Assembly: GCA_916700875.1 (NCBI GenBank)
Contig: CAKAKS010000067.1
Span: 3,040,909 to 3,104,908, forward strand
DNA length: 64,000 nucleotides
Source: Sebastes aleutianus
Lineage: Eukaryota > Chordata > Actinopteri > Perciformes > Sebastidae
Direction: 5' to 3'
The notes beneath the pieces were generated by a model. That model made no database searches and was not told where the DNA came from. It was given only the letters and a program-made list of their open reading frames with translations. Shown one piece after another: positions 10,307 to 23,112 of this stretch. The translations under genes were made by a program, and so were the position numbers. Every line of letters starts with the position of its first letter. Position 1 is the stretch's first letter.

Positions 10307-12524
10307 AACTACACATTCATTGATAGCGAAGATAACCCTCACAGGATCTGTCATTTCCACGCTTCCCCTATGAAAGCAGCGACACAATGCAATTCTGGTA
10401 GTGCCGTGGCACATTTCGAAAGACGAGTCACGTTGGCCGCTCCTCATTTGCGTAAAGTTGAGTTCTAGGCTACTTCATGCAAATCAGGGGAATCCAGCAG
10501 CGCAACTTGCCGCCTCTGGAAACTCCCGAAAATGTTTTAAATTAACTGTTGTCGATCTAAAATTAAGACAGATTCAGCAACTGCGTGGCTTATTTCTGTT
10601 TTCAGAAACATATTTTGGTGAACAATTTTTGTAATATAAGAGAAAGTTTCCAAACGGGCCGCCCTGTTGGTCTGGTTTGAAATGAAAGTGTTCCTCCAAT
10701 AGAGTGTAGCCTGTATGTTGTTGTATAATTTGTTGGTCAGTAGCCATGTATTTATGCACTACTATCCCTCCAATGCATGAAATAAATATGGGAACATGTT
10801 CCATTGTGTATTGGTTTCCTGTTTCAGCAAAGGAGAGCACCTGTCAATCATCCAATGCTGGGAAGCAGCGCGACTCATCGCGTCCAAAAACGCCCCTGTG
10901 GACTTGTACCATTCAGGTACATAACATTAAATTGCCCATTATTTCCCATGTACACATTTACATCATGGTATCAGATAAAGCAAAGTTAAAAGCAAGATTT
11001 CCAGAAGGAAAGCATCCATCCACACAATAATAACCCAAAAAATAAATAAAAAATAGACAGCAAGAAAAAACAAAAACTAAAATATAAAAAAAGAAACTGA
11101 AAATGAAAAAAAAAAAAAATGTGAGCGCATTTTTTTTTTTACTATAATTTTCTTCCCAGAGACCACCTGTCAATAAAAACATAATTGGTGGTGAAGTGGT
11201 TCTGTTGCAATTATGCAAAAATGCATTATGTTCTATGCCCCAGGGATTACTCATGAAGATAATAATGCCCAGGGACAGCTCATGAAGATAATAAAGGAAT
11301 GTTGTGTGTTGGGTCATGTCAATGTTCAAAATACTTTAGATGGGAAAACAAATATTTAGCAGTTTGTCATTCGTTAATCACTGTATTTATCAAGTCAGAA
11401 GTACAGGAACCTGTCTTGTGGCATTGGTCCTGAGACAGTCTGACAGTTTACGCAGAGAGAGTGAAATGGAACTGAGCTGCAGACGGGGAAATAGATCACA
11501 AAGTGAGTGACACCTGAGCCGGTGCACATCTGGTTTCAGGAGTGAACCTTCTCCCCAGGCCACACATGGTTTTCATTGGGGTTACAAGCTGCAGGGTCGA
11601 CTCTTGCCTGTAAGGAGAAATCCCGAGGCAACAACTGCCTCCCTTGCATCTGGAAACCTGTTGGACGCCCCCCCTGCAGGCTCAACTTGACCCACTTTCA
11701 GCCCCGATAGTTTTTTTTTTTTTTTTTTCTTTCCTTTTTTTCTTTTCGGTTCAGTGGCTGCCTTGGCTCAACCCAAGTTGCTGTGATGTCAGGCAAAAGT
11801 AACACGCTGTAATGCTTGTGATTCTGAGCTAAGTATGCAACTGCAGAACTACATGAGGAGCCATGTGTTTCTCAGCAAAACATGTTTAACATTCTGCATC
11901 AGCGTACAACCGATTTATACATTAGACAAAAAAAGCTATGAAATAATAACGTACAACTTTGAAAAGCAGACCTTGACATAATAGTCTTGCCATATGAAAA
12001 AAGAAAAATGGATAAGTTCAGGCAAGTAAAGCCAGTTAGTTATGTTAAGACTAAAAGATTTGGTTATGTTACATAACAAAGGACAAAGATGGAAATGACA
12101 GGTTATCCACCATGCTATTTCAGTGTCAAACTATCCCTCCATTCTATTTATGTCTCCCCGACCTAAAGTTTAGATTTTGAGGAAATCTCAGGCTATATTG
12201 AATCTAAAGGCATTATACTCATCTCCCAACATTTCATTGTAACCCATCCACCTTTTCAAGAAGCCAAATGACATGAAATACACTTCACAGATACACAATC
12301 AGAATGTGAAATTCCAAGCAATAATGTGTCACTGATATAGGCCTACCGAAATTGAAGTCTTCTTCTAGTTTCACATCGTGACCTTTAACCATAGACTGTA
12401 CAAAAAACTTGGGAAAAAAAGTTCGGAAACTTGTGTTTGGTGGATTATTTCTCTGTTGTTACAATGCTAATTAGCATTGTATTTTACATCATTGGAAAGT
12501 CTGTTTACTCGCTTCATAGTACAG
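10307..12524. other. Long unassigned stretch with simple repeats
   Basis: Holds an A-rich patch (11028-11135), a two-unit tandem duplication of about 29 bases around CTCATGAAGATAATAA (11238-11296), and a T-run at about 11709-11750. A CCATAGACTGTAC fragment at about 12389 resembles the start of the element at 45547. I see no coding feature or RNA gene. Confidence 0.6.
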
Positions 12525-13477
12525 AGGCCTGTACTACAAAGCGAGTTCAACATACCCAGGGTATCTTCTCGTTATCTGGCTTCACTAACCCTAACAAACG
12601 AGATCTTGCTAAACTGTACTACGAAGCTGTTTATAAACTCGGTAAGTCAACCCAGGGTTTCTCCGTGTGGTTATGAGCGCGTTCACATGAACGGGGAGGT
12701 GTTTGCAGCATCTGACCAATCACAGACATTGACAAGTCTACTGACGGACAGGCAGAGCGGCACATTTAACAAAGAGTAAACTATATTAGACAAATACGAA
12801 GAAGTTAAACACTTAATGCAGGCTAAAAGTAACACAGTTGAAGCTGCCAAATGCAGGAAGGACATCTGGTAAAAGAAAAAACTCTGGATGTGTGAATGCG
12901 TAAATTAACAGATTTATTAATTTAATGGAATACTCAAAAGTAAAGCGTACTTGTCTAAATATAAATAGCGTTTACGAGAATAATAGATAAATAGAATACC
13001 CTTCTTTTGACCCTACAAGTGTTTACTGACATCTATAAGTATTTAAACATCCTTTCAGCTGCTTCCCCCTCTGTGGTGGTGTGAAACGGACTCAAGAGGA
13101 AGTCAAAAAATAAATAAATATAAAAATATAATTCAAAGCTGTAAACACCCTCAGCATAAAGTCAGCTGTCCTTCCAGTATTTGTCAGTTTAAACTGTGTT
13201 GTTTTTAGCCTGGATTATGACTTAAACTTCTTCGTATGTGTGTAATATTATCATACAATCACCGCACTGAGCTCTGATTGGTCAGTAGGAGGTGCTTTTA
13301 TACGAGTTGATCTCTTATCTGGAACATTACCTGCTCCGGAGCAGGTTAGCCGTTCAGCATCAGTTACCATGGAGATCTACCTCGATAAGAAGTAAACCAG
13401 CTTCGTAGTACCGAGAACCCAGAGTTAACCCTGAAGTTACCTCGATAACCGCAAATCCTGCTTCGTAGTACAGACCT
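12525..13477. mobile_element. PIF/Harbinger-like element
   Basis: The left end reads AGGCCTGTACTACAAAGC, and the right end read inward is AGGTCTGTACTACGAAGC, so the terminal inverted repeats match almost base for base. Sub-terminal copies of TACTACGAAGC recur on both sides (about 12618 and 13401). CAG flanks both ends (12522-12524; 13478-13480). A 3-bp duplication fits PIF/Harbinger, although those usually use TWA. The interior keeps a broken MYB-like coding stretch. At 953 bp it is far too short to be autonomous. Confidence 0.75.
12768..12872 (+). pseudogene. MYB/SANT-like protein fragment of Harbinger
   Basis: In one frame this reads NKE-stop-TILD-KYEEVKHLMQAKSNTVEAAK and then CRKDIW before a stop. 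It resembles the DNA-binding MYB/SANT-like accessory protein encoded beside the transposase in PIF/Harbinger elements, where a KYEEVK-AKSNT-KCRE-W order is common. The two stops, the small size and the absence of any transposase show it to be a dead remnant. It lies in the interior of the inverted-repeat element and fixes the family assignment. Similarity is recalled, not searched. Confidence 0.65.
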
Positions 13478-14541
13478 CAGGCCTCAGGAGTCTTGTCATC
13501 GTAACAAGGTTTCTAGATTTGGTATCACCATTCCTGTACAGAGAAAAAAACCAACACCTGTGCTCACCAAAGCATTGGGTAGATGGATAGATTGTTCTTC
13601 GTCAAGAAATCCTAAAAACCACACATTGTTCTTCTGTTCATGTGCAGATTAAACTAATGAGACACATCCTGCATTGTGTTTAATTAGAGAGCTGTAGGTG
13701 TTGGTAGTTTTCTTTTTTTCTTCACTAAGGATGAAGCCAAGCTAGCTAACAACATCCTGACTCAACACACAGACATAAGATTGATGTCGATCTTCTTATC
13801 TCACTGATGAGAAAGCAAATAAGCGTATTTCCCAAAATGTTGAACTAGTCCTTTAAGAGAGACACAGATACTGTATCAGCTAAATTATAAAGACACCAGC
13901 AACTGAGCCATAAACAGCTAAATGCACTTTACTGAACAGATTACTGTATTTATCCCAGCTTTGTAAATATTAGTTTGGACAAGGATAGTTTGACTTGATA
14001 ACGATCCAACATTGTTTGAAATGTTTTGCACTGACAAAAATAAAATATAAAAACTGATTTTCAGGTGTTCAGGTTTCTGCTTGCTTTCACAGTATAAACC
14101 CAAATCATTCCTTTAAACTCTCATGTTGACTGTTTTCCGCTAGCATTGTGCTGACGGATAAACAAGCAATTATTAAGTCTGAGAAATGTGTGAGGGCTGA
14201 AAACATTTCATTCCTTGGAAAGAAAAAAAAAAAAAGACACAAAATTGTGCTGAGCTGCAAGAAAATCAGCCTCTCTCTTTAACTGCTCCAAAGATCTATG
14301 AGCAATTTGCCCCCTCCTGCCGAGCTTCAAAAAAAAAGCGTGGCTGTTTCTATTAACTTTGCACTGCATAAAATTACAGTTAATGTATGAGTCCTATTTG
14401 TCATAAGTTTGGTTTGTGTGGTCCTTCCAAGCTGCTCTAACAAGAAGATCTATGGCTGAGGACTGTACTTAGCATCCAAATCGCAGCACCGCCAAGGTGA
14501 CAGTGATTAATCCACTTACTGTTTTACTTTTGACCTCAATA
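13478..14541. other. Unassigned AT-rich stretch
   Basis: AT-rich sequence with short A runs (about 14221-14235). No TE ends, exon or RNA gene recognised. Confidence 0.6.

Positions 14542-14624
<83 letters not shown>
14542..14624. repeat. (CA)n microsatellite
   Basis: About 41 CA units with one interruption (CG at about 14568). Long histidine/threonine or cysteine/valine frames across it are artefacts of the dinucleotide. Confidence 0.98.
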
Positions 14625-14626
<2 letters not shown>

Positions 14627-15485
14627 TCCACTCAGATGTTTTTTCCCAGCTTGACTGTTCAATCGCATTAATAGGTCGGCCATGCCAGTGGCGAGTCGTG
14701 GCATTATGCACTGAGATAATTCATCAAATGAATATTTTTCTTATCGCCAGTGCAACTGCTGCTTGCAGGGTTTTAACCGTTTCCAGAACATCACATGAGT
14801 TTTGTGGCACATTGGAACTTTTGTGGCAGTGCAGACATTCCCCTTAAGAATAAAGGAATCAATGGGTGGTTTATTACAGCGTGTTTATTGGATTCTCAAA
14901 GCAGTTGTATCTCATTTCAGGCACACTGGGGTTCATTTTAGCTGGATGCCTTAAGGAAGGAGACCATTCAAAACAACAAAAATGTTCGGAATTAAATCAT
15001 ATTCACTGAAATAAGACAAGCAAACAGAACTAAACTCTTGCACACGTTTATTCAAGTAAAAACCCACGATTGTGTTATATTCTAAAAGGGACTACGAGGT
15101 ATGAATGAAGTTTAAAAAAGCTTTTTGTTGAGTCTGTCATCAAGCATAATTCCAAAGAACACAACCTTGACATGTGTTTTTATAGTATAAGTTTTTCTAT
15201 TTGAAATAATCAAGGTCCATGTGTATTCAGACTGCTTCAATTTGTTTTTAGTTCAGTTTAATTCAATTCAACTCAGCCTGATGACTAATAACCCAGAAAA
15301 CATTTTGACATTGACAGATGTTGGTACTTGCACCAACATAACTGCTACTGGCATCATTTTATGAAAGTAAAACCTAGATTTAATGTTCCATACAGTTCCC
15401 AAAAGCAGTTTTAATGTGTCGTTTTTAACCATGGCGCACTACCATGTTGTTTTTGACACTGAACTCGACATCCTACATTACATAC
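14625..15485. other. Unassigned AT-rich stretch
   Basis: AT-rich DNA. No transposon end, exon-like structure or RNA gene could be supported. Confidence 0.6.
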
Positions 15486-15840
15486 CTGCAACGAATGGCA
15501 ACTAACAGTTCTTCTTCTTATTAAATAATCTGGAAATTGCCTTTTCTCAATTAGTTGATTGTTTGGTCAATAAACTATCATAATACGGAGAAATAATTCC
15601 ATCTTAATTTCTGAAAAAACCCAAGATGACATCTTGAAATTGCTGATTTTGTCCAATCGACAGTGCTAAAAAAAACAAATTTCTTCACTTCACAATAATA
15701 TAAAAAAAAGACAAAAGCAGTAAAATAATCAACTTTAACAAGCTGGGACCAAAACATGTTGGCATTTCTGATTGATAAATGACTTGATTGAAAATGACTG
15801 GTCAATCCTTGTTGATAGATTTTATGTGAATCGATGGATC
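15486..15840. mobile_element. Common fish MITE of the GATTAATCG type, copy 2
   Basis: Contains CTGCAACGAATGGCAACTAA, then TCAATTAGTTGATTGTTTGG, CCAAGATGACATCTTGAAAT and TTTTGTCCAATCGACAG. This is the alternative version of the family seen at 10075-10306. It ends near GATAGATTTTATGTGAATCG. Substitutions throughout indicate an old copy. Confidence 0.65.
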
Positions 15841-16028
15841 AAGGTTAGGTCCCGCTTTATATAATCCTGTTACCTTTCCCCATCTGTGTCCAGTAACTGT
15901 CTCTAATATCACTGCAAGCTGCACTCATGTTCACACTCTGACAGCTCCAGCTGCCAGACAGAGAGGTCACTGAAATCCTGTCGCATTACATCAGTAAAGT
16001 GCACACAGCACGCTCTTGTTTACCAGCT

Positions 16029-16475
16029 TTCTCACACCCAACTCATCAAATACCTGCGCTTGGTCAGGGGCCCTGTGCTTCAAACTATGACGCTCTAGCT
16101 ACCTCTCTATAGCGCCAGTTTTGGACGCATCAGAGACGATGTGTCAGTTTCCGCTCGTTACATGCATAGTTAATTTTAAAACTAACCTTCCGTGTTTATA
16201 GGGAACGTGCAGTTTCCGCTTTGGTTCATGCATACAGTGTATTTTCAAAATAAACTTCCAGCGTAGATTTACTTAGTTGCGCAACAAAACTACATGGTGA
16301 GGCTCAGGAAAAGATTGTGGTCTGGGATAAAATAAGTTTATTTGTTACTTAAAATATGTACCATTGTCGTGTAAGTTATGTAACAAAACAACGTAAAAAT
16401 TGGTCAATGTTGACTTTGTTTCACACAGGACACAAACTGCAGTCTCCTGGGGGAAAGTCCTGTGTTTGTGAAACA
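16029..16475 (-). mobile_element. Shared-core MITE, copy D (type 2 end)
   Basis: Left end TTCTCACACCCAACTCATCA, followed by AAATACCTGCGCTTGGTCAG. It continues through two related TTTCCGCTCGTTACATGCAT-like segments, then core words AACAAAACTACATGGTGAGG and CAGTCTCCTGGGGGAAAG. The element stops just after the core, so the right end is lost. Orientation matches copy K. Confidence 0.75.
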
Positions 16476-16609
16476 ACTAAAATATATACATATTTGAAAA
16501 AAAACATAATAAACATAAAACCATATTTGAAAATGATCTGGATATTCTAGAAAAGGTGGAAACTGCAAGCAAACTGGTCATGCACCTCAGACCCTACAAA
16601 TGATGTTAA

Positions 16610-16948
16610 TGCTGCATTGTTGACGTAGTCGGGCTAGCCGGGCTAGCCGGGCGTGCCTTTTAGTGCATGTTCGTGCATGCGAGCGTGCCCCACTGGCTAG
16701 CTCACGGTCGCCGCTCGGCACTGTTCTCATACTGCGGTTACAGCTGATAACGCCATGCCCACTGCGGAAGTATAGCACCCACCCTTCGCCCCCAGGTTAA
16801 CACTGTTAGCTCTGTCAGCACTGTTGCCGTATAGTTTTCACTGTTAGCCCTACTAGCACCGTTAGCTGCGAGCCGCCGGCTCAACCGTCGCCATGTTGAG
16901 AGCTGTGCGAAGGCAATAGAAATGCTCCCAATCTCGCAGTTAGCACCT
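16610..16948. mobile_element. Possible TTAA-flanked MITE rich in GTTAGC
   Basis: TTAA occurs at 16606-16609 and 16949-16952. The right end, read inward, begins AGGTGCTAACTGCGAGATT, a familiar fish repeat end. The interior has several GTTAGC and CACTGTTAGC words, tandem GGGCTAGCC (about 16629-16650) and a CGCCATGTTGAGAGC phrase. The left end does not match the right one well, so the borders are weak. Confidence 0.35.
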
Positions 16949-16968
16949 TTAAGTGCAGGATTTGACAT

Positions 16969-17645
16969 CCCGTTCACAATCCCAACTCAATGCCATCAAC
17001 ATATCAAATACCGCCGCTTGGTCAGTGCCCTTTAGCGTCTGATACCCACGAACTTAGGCACACTTTAGCGTCATTATGGGATGCACTGGGCTTTCGACTA
17101 ACTCCAACGTAAACCCATTTGTGTCATTATTAGATGGTCAGAGCAGGTGACGTAGTATAAAGAGCGAGAAATTCCATGTACGGCGGGTGGCAGGTGAGGT
17201 TTGATGGGTCAAACAAACACAGGACTTTCACACAGGAGATCACTGTCTTTATCCCGTGTGAAACCAAGTCAGCGTTGACTTATTTTACCTTAGTTTACCA
17301 TAACTTCCGTACTTTACTAACACAAGTTGCGTATCAAGCGCACTTCCATCCATCCATCCATTTTCTTCCGCTTATCCGTCGACCCGCGACAAGCGCACTT
17401 ACGACGATCTTTTCCTAATCCTAACCAATTATTTTTTTTGTTGACTAAACCTAACCAAGTAGTTTTGCTACCTAAGTAAACCTACGTTAGAAGTTTATTT
17501 TGAAAAGACACTGCATGCAACAAGCGGTAAACATCCCTGACACGTCCAAAACTGACGCTAGAGGGGTATCTAGAGCGTCATAGTTCGAAGTGTAAGGCCA
17601 CGGACCAAGCGTCTGTATTTGACGAGTTGGGAGTGAGAATGTGTT
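16969..17645 (+). mobile_element. Shared-core MITE, copy E (type 2 ends, both present)
   Basis: The right end read inward (ACACATTCTCACTCCCAACT, then CGTCAAATACAGACGCTTGG) is the inverted counterpart of the left end (TTCACAATCCCAACTC, then CAAATACCGCCGCTTGG). The left end has a small insertion. The core (about 17131-17490) is complete and in the same orientation as copy A, with ACTTTCACACAGGAGATC and CTAAACCTAACCAAGTAG. A Rex3-type tail is inserted within it. Confidence 0.85.
17335..17400 (-). mobile_element. Severely truncated Rex3/RTE-type LINE insertion with 11-bp TSD
   Basis: CAAGCGCACTT is repeated exactly at 17335-17345 and 17390-17400. It brackets 44 inserted bases (17346-17389) made of four CATC units and TTTTCTTCCGCTTATCCG. 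That sequence is the reverse of the GGATAAGCGGAAGAAAATGG end plus GATG tail typical of Rex3-like RTE LINEs. The insertion interrupts copy E, so it is younger than that MITE. Confidence 0.85.
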
Positions 17646-17935
17646 GCCATTTTATATCCACAGTTCTCCTTTGGATCTAGTTCTTTAGCTCTGTAAGTGG
17701 CCACTCATATAATATATGGAGCCACATATGACCAAGTTCCAAGGGTAATTGAAGGAGGGCATGTGAAATAGCTGTTGGACCATAGCACACATTTCATTTC
17801 AGGCTGAATCGACAGGATTGCAGATGAGTTGAATGTCTTCTTCACTGAACTACCCGATTAAGGCTAATGACAGGAGTGTAATTTAACATGGACAACTCCA
17901 ACAAATCTTTTGGTTCATTTTAAGGTGTCTGTCTT
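17646..17935. other. Unassigned stretch
   Basis: AT-rich spacer between MITE copy E and the repeat-poor block at 17936. Nothing recognised. Confidence 0.55.
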
Positions 17936-18420
17936 CCCATCCTAACTCTCCATGTTGTCCTCCACATTATCTCCTTCCTTTCCCTGCTCTCCGTGGGAGC
18001 GAGCCCCTCTCGAGCCCTTCACCCCGGCTCTGTGCCAACTGCTATTTGGCTGTGGAACATTATTTGGAATTCACACGCATTTGAAGGGGACACGGCAGGG
18101 GCAATTTCTCAGCACTCCGGGGGTGTTCTCAGAGCTCGGGGAGGAGGTGGCGGGGGGGATTTTTGGCTCGTCTACCGGTAGCTCTCAGAAGGGAGCGTTT
18201 GGCAAATCATAGATCTTTAGTGGGAAGAAATGACAGCACAGCCACGTTTGTGAATGTTCTGATTGTTACTGACTCACAACATGGCTCGGAGAGCTTCAGA
18301 GGGGGGTCTTTGGCAGTCTGTGGAGGGGCAAAGGGCATCTCAGGCTTTTATTCCTCTCTCTTCCTCTCTATCTTTCTTATCTCTTTCTGTCTTTTCCTGG
18401 CAGAGCTGAGTTGTTAACTG
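17936..18420. promoter_or_regulatory. Candidate conserved non-coding element
   Basis: A complex, repeat-poor block with a GC-rich first half (18000-18190) and TTGGCTGTGGAACATTATTT at about 18046. Several overlapping open frames exist, but none shows consistent codon structure or splice signals. I therefore prefer a non-coding, possibly conserved, segment. Unproven. Confidence 0.3.
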
Positions 18421-19018
18421 GATCACAGAGTGAAGGAGAAAGAATGATTTCATTTAGGACGGTGGGGGCATTTTTCTGCAAGCACTGCCTGAAATTGTAC
18501 AGGCCCTTGTGGGGGGAAAAGAGAGGGAGGGAGGGGGGTTTACAATAGCTGCACAGTCTGACTGCTTCTCTGACAAAAGGATGTAATGTGGATGGGAGCT
18601 TTGAGGCGTGAATGAAATGCTTGTGTCATGTGTCAGATATGTTCCAAGATAGAAAATGGAAGTCATTTAAATTTCGGTGCTGGTTTATTTCAGAGTATGA
18701 CAGGCTGTTTGGCTAAATTAGATATAAAAATCATCACTTGTAGCACCCCGCAAATAAACTCCCAACTGCTGTAACTGACATAGTGATTGCTATTGCTCTG
18801 CAACGCATGAGCAAATCACAGGTTATGGTTTGTACGTGCTTTTGTTTTTGTCATGTTTCCATTGAAATTACGTTTTATACATTTTTTTTGTTTGCAATAT
18901 TTTCTCTCTTTTTGCAAATATCAGCATGGGGTTTACACTTTTTATATTTGCAAATCAAAAATGTGCATGAAAAGAGATAAACAGACTGTCGGATAGAGTG
19001 TGATAACTACTCTAATAG
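18421..19018. other. Unassigned stretch
   Basis: Includes a purine-rich tract at about 18514-18540, followed by AT-rich DNA. No feature can be supported. Confidence 0.55.
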
Positions 19019-19260
19019 ACTTTCCTCTGGAATTAATCAGGGCTACCGCCTGCTGCAGAGCACTGCTGCACAAATTATTACTGAGATCAAGACACATGAA
19101 CATAAACCCTCCTGCTATAGCCACCTTGCCCTGGCTCCTTGTTAGGTTTTAGTATTGATTTTAAATGTGTAGTACTGACTTTTAAAGCTTTAAATAGCCT
19201 TGTGCCAAAATTCATTACTGACCTCTTAACCCCTTGTGTGCCTGCACGGCCAGAGGCAGA
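19019..19260 (+). pseudogene. L2-type LINE reverse-transcriptase fragment
   Basis: The plus strand keeps the C-terminal landmarks of L2-like LINE reverse transcriptases, with stops and frame changes between blocks. YRLLQSTAAQIITEIKTHEH corresponds to the usual RLLQ-AAARL-T-TKKREH block. The next block lies where LHWLPV-RIDFK is expected (here LALAPC, then a stop and LILNV). A FKALN-LAP block follows at the nucleotide level (AAAGCTTTAAATAGCCTTGTG). It is a short dead fragment, and the family identity is recalled. Confidence 0.7.
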
Positions 19261-19681
19261 AGTGAACTGAATGACGGCACACAAAATCAAAATGTTTCAC
19301 TTTAGGTTCCATTGGTCAGTTTTTTTGTCACAGAATTTAAGTATTCAAAGATCACTACCTGAGTTTGTACAATTACACAACAACATTTTGGTGGTGGCGT
19401 TATAAAGAACGTTATAACAAACAGTTAAGTTTAAATGAAGCTGTCTAGCTCCAGGGGTCGGGATGATGAAAGGAGGAGAGGAACAGAAGGAGGAGGGATG
19501 AAGGGACGAGGAGTGAAGGAGGACGTGTGAAGGGAAAAGGAGGAGGGCTGCTGTGTGAAGCCTCGCTGTGTCTTCCTGTAAGAATGCGCCCTCTGAACTG
19601 GATGACACGTACAGACAAAACAATCTGTGTGTGAGACACAAGACGGTTAAATGGATTCTTTCTAGTGTGAGCATTGTGTAG

Positions 19682-19718
<37 letters not shown>

Positions 19719-20091
19719 AAACAGAGGGATAGCAAGAGACAAAACTGGCATTGGATGGACTTGGTTTTTGTTTTTTTATTTTAAAGGGTCTTTTCACATC
19801 TAACACGTTTGGTGCAGTTCAAACAATCTTGGTGTGTGTTTGTCGTCTTTAAATCTTGTGCGGACCGAACACAGGACTAACTAAGCGATAGTTGATCACG
19901 AGGATTCAGTCCATCTTATGATCATAAAAAATGTCAAGTAGCAGGTCACAATTGTGCAAAATAATTTGGTAACCATGGTAACGTGTATGTCTATTAGTAT
20001 GTGAGTGCGGGGATTTCACCTGATACGTCAATGAGCCATGCCCTGTGAGGCTATACTTAGGCACAGTGGTGCTTTCAACTAACACATCTTA
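19261..20091. other. Unassigned stretch containing (TG)n at 19683-19716
   Basis: A clean (TG)17 array lies at 19683-19716. The GGAGGA-rich purine tract at 19470-19550 gives a serine/proline-rich minus-strand frame that I regard as compositional. Otherwise nothing is recognised. Confidence 0.7.
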
Positions 20092-20220
20092 GTTTAGCAC
20101 GCTAACATCTGCTAATTAACACCAAGTACAGCTGAGGCTCATGGGAATGTCATTAGTTTTGCAGGTTTTTGATCGTAAAGTATTGGAGAATGTCAACGTT
20201 GACCTGATGATGGCTCTAGC
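20092..20220 (+). repeat. LINE-like dispersed repeat, copy 2
   Basis: TTTAGCACGCTAACATCTGC, CATGGGAATGTCATTAGTTT and GACCTGATGATGGCTCTAG place it in the same family and orientation as 7880-8262. It covers a slightly different window of the consensus and stops abruptly after GGCTCTAGC. Confidence 0.7.
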
Positions 20221-20379
20221 TATCATGTATAAAATATGAATCATAGGTTATATGAATCATAGTTAAGAATGATATTACAGTACAAGAGACATTATTTTGT
20301 TCTGCTTAGAGCTGCCCATCTTGACAGATGAGTTCAGTTGCAGGCTTGAGTAGTTATGCTACTCCAACGCGTTCACCAC

Positions 20380-20550
20380 ACTCGCAGCACACTATCTCGC
20401 AGCATTTACTGTTGCCGCGGATGGGTTTACGTTATAGTTAATGGAACGTCCGGTGTGTTTCATACTGGCGCTAAATGGTGTTTACGGCGATACCGAACAC
20501 TGACGGCCGTGAAGAAGCCTCGGTATATAACGCCCTGGGATGAGAACGGG
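20380..20550 (-). mobile_element. Right end of a shared-core MITE (copy F1)
   Basis: GCGGATGGGTTTACGTTATA, then GTTAATGGAACGTCCGGTG and CCCTGGGATGAGAACGGG, correspond to the right end of copy G (61645-62078) and of the element that starts a few bases downstream. The core and left end are missing, so this is a solo end. Confidence 0.55.
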
Positions 20551-20568
20551 CTGACAACAACTATGAAC

Positions 20569-21251
20569 ACATTCTCATCCCAACTCATCACATACTGACG
20601 CTTTGTCAGACCCCTCAGCGTCACTTTTCGATCACAGCAAACACGTGCTTAAAGCTGCGTAGAAATGGGGTAGAAATGGAGCAAATATGATTAAACATTT
20701 TTTTATATTTTTAAAACTGTCACCATATCCTGACAGTAGTGCATGAGACAGGTAATCTGAAAAAAAATCATGTGCCTTTGTGTTCTCCGGGGCTCCCAAC
20801 CGCATCTGCGAGATTTCACAGACCGTAGGAAAACAACCAGTCAGAGCTGATCTGAGGTCTGCCGTCCAGCTGCTGTCTAAGAGAGCCGGCTGTCAATCAC
20901 TCGTGAACTCCGGTCAAACGGTCAAACTAGGCAGAGATGATCAAATATGAAACAATATTCTGTTATGTTAATGCCTCTCCTCAAATGTTTTCAGAATCAT
21001 CTTATAGTGTACTGTTTAGCTGTAAAACGAGAACGTTTGTGACCCGGAAGCCATGTTGAGATCTGTTGAGGAAATACCAAGCACCGCCCACCAGCCTGAG
21101 CACAGCAAATAGGAACACTGAATAGGAACGAATACATTTTTTTAAAGCTAATGGAAAGCTTGGTGTGTCTCATACGCCGCTAAACGGTGCCTTTTGCAAC
21201 GGTATTGAAAGCCAACGGCGTCTGTATTTGACGCCCTGGGAATGAGAATGA
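20569..21251 (-). mobile_element. Type 2-ended element with replaced interior (F2)
   Basis: The left end is ACATTCTCATCCCAACTC, then CGCTTTGTCAGACCCCTCAG. The right end read inward is TCTCATTCTCATTCCCAGGG and GCGTCAAATACAGACGCC. The usual core is absent. The inside (20657-21141) is a different fish repeat with GTCTGCCGTCCAGCTGCTGT and TGTCAATCACTCGTGAACTC. It is bracketed by TTAAAGCT at 20649-20656 and 21142-21149, as expected for one element inserted into another. Confidence 0.65.
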
Positions 21252-21984
21252 GATGGCTCCTCACCACCCTGTTTCTTTATGAGCTCTTTGACTGCAGATT
21301 TATCCCCTCCGCTGGTCACAGTGTCAATATGAAATGGACCAGAACTAAATGGCAACAATGTATCACTCTTTTAATTTAGTCTGAGCCAAATGAACCGAGC
21401 TACAGGTGAACAACCTAAAACCAATACCAGTGTAATTGGACTGCTGATTTTTTGTTATCGTAATATTTCTTCATCATCATGCCAAAACCAGGTTTCAGTG
21501 TTTTCCCCAGACATTTATTAGAAATCCTGTTTTCGATCTAACCTTGGTGCATATCCTCCCTGACACACACAAACACACACACACACACACACACTGAGAT
21601 GTTAGTGTGGCTATACATGTTCTCTCATCTGTGCAAGACTGAGCGGGTTATACTCAGCGTGTCCTCCAAACACCAAACAAAAGTGTCTAAAGTGGCAAAA
21701 CGGGGGCTGAAACCATGCAATTTTGATGAAATACATCTTCACGACCCAACGCTTTCTTTTAGTAGCACTCGGGGTGATTTTGTAGACGATACACACTCAG
21801 CGAGAATGGGGCAGTGAGTGCATGTCGCCCTGTGTCGTGGTGCTAAGTCATTCTTTGGCTTGTTTTCCCCCCTCCCTTCTGCTCCTTTTGAATGGTTCCA
21901 CTGAAGCAATGGATGCATTGTGTCAAAAAGCAGACCGGATATGGGCCTCTTGTGTCAGCCGATGCACCAGCCACAGGCTTGTTT
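21252..21984. other. Unassigned stretch with (CA)n at 21562-21594
   Basis: A short CA array (21562-21594, one AAAC interruption) is the only defined feature. Small open frames on both strands are not convincing. Confidence 0.65.
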
Positions 21985-23112
<1,128 letters not shown>

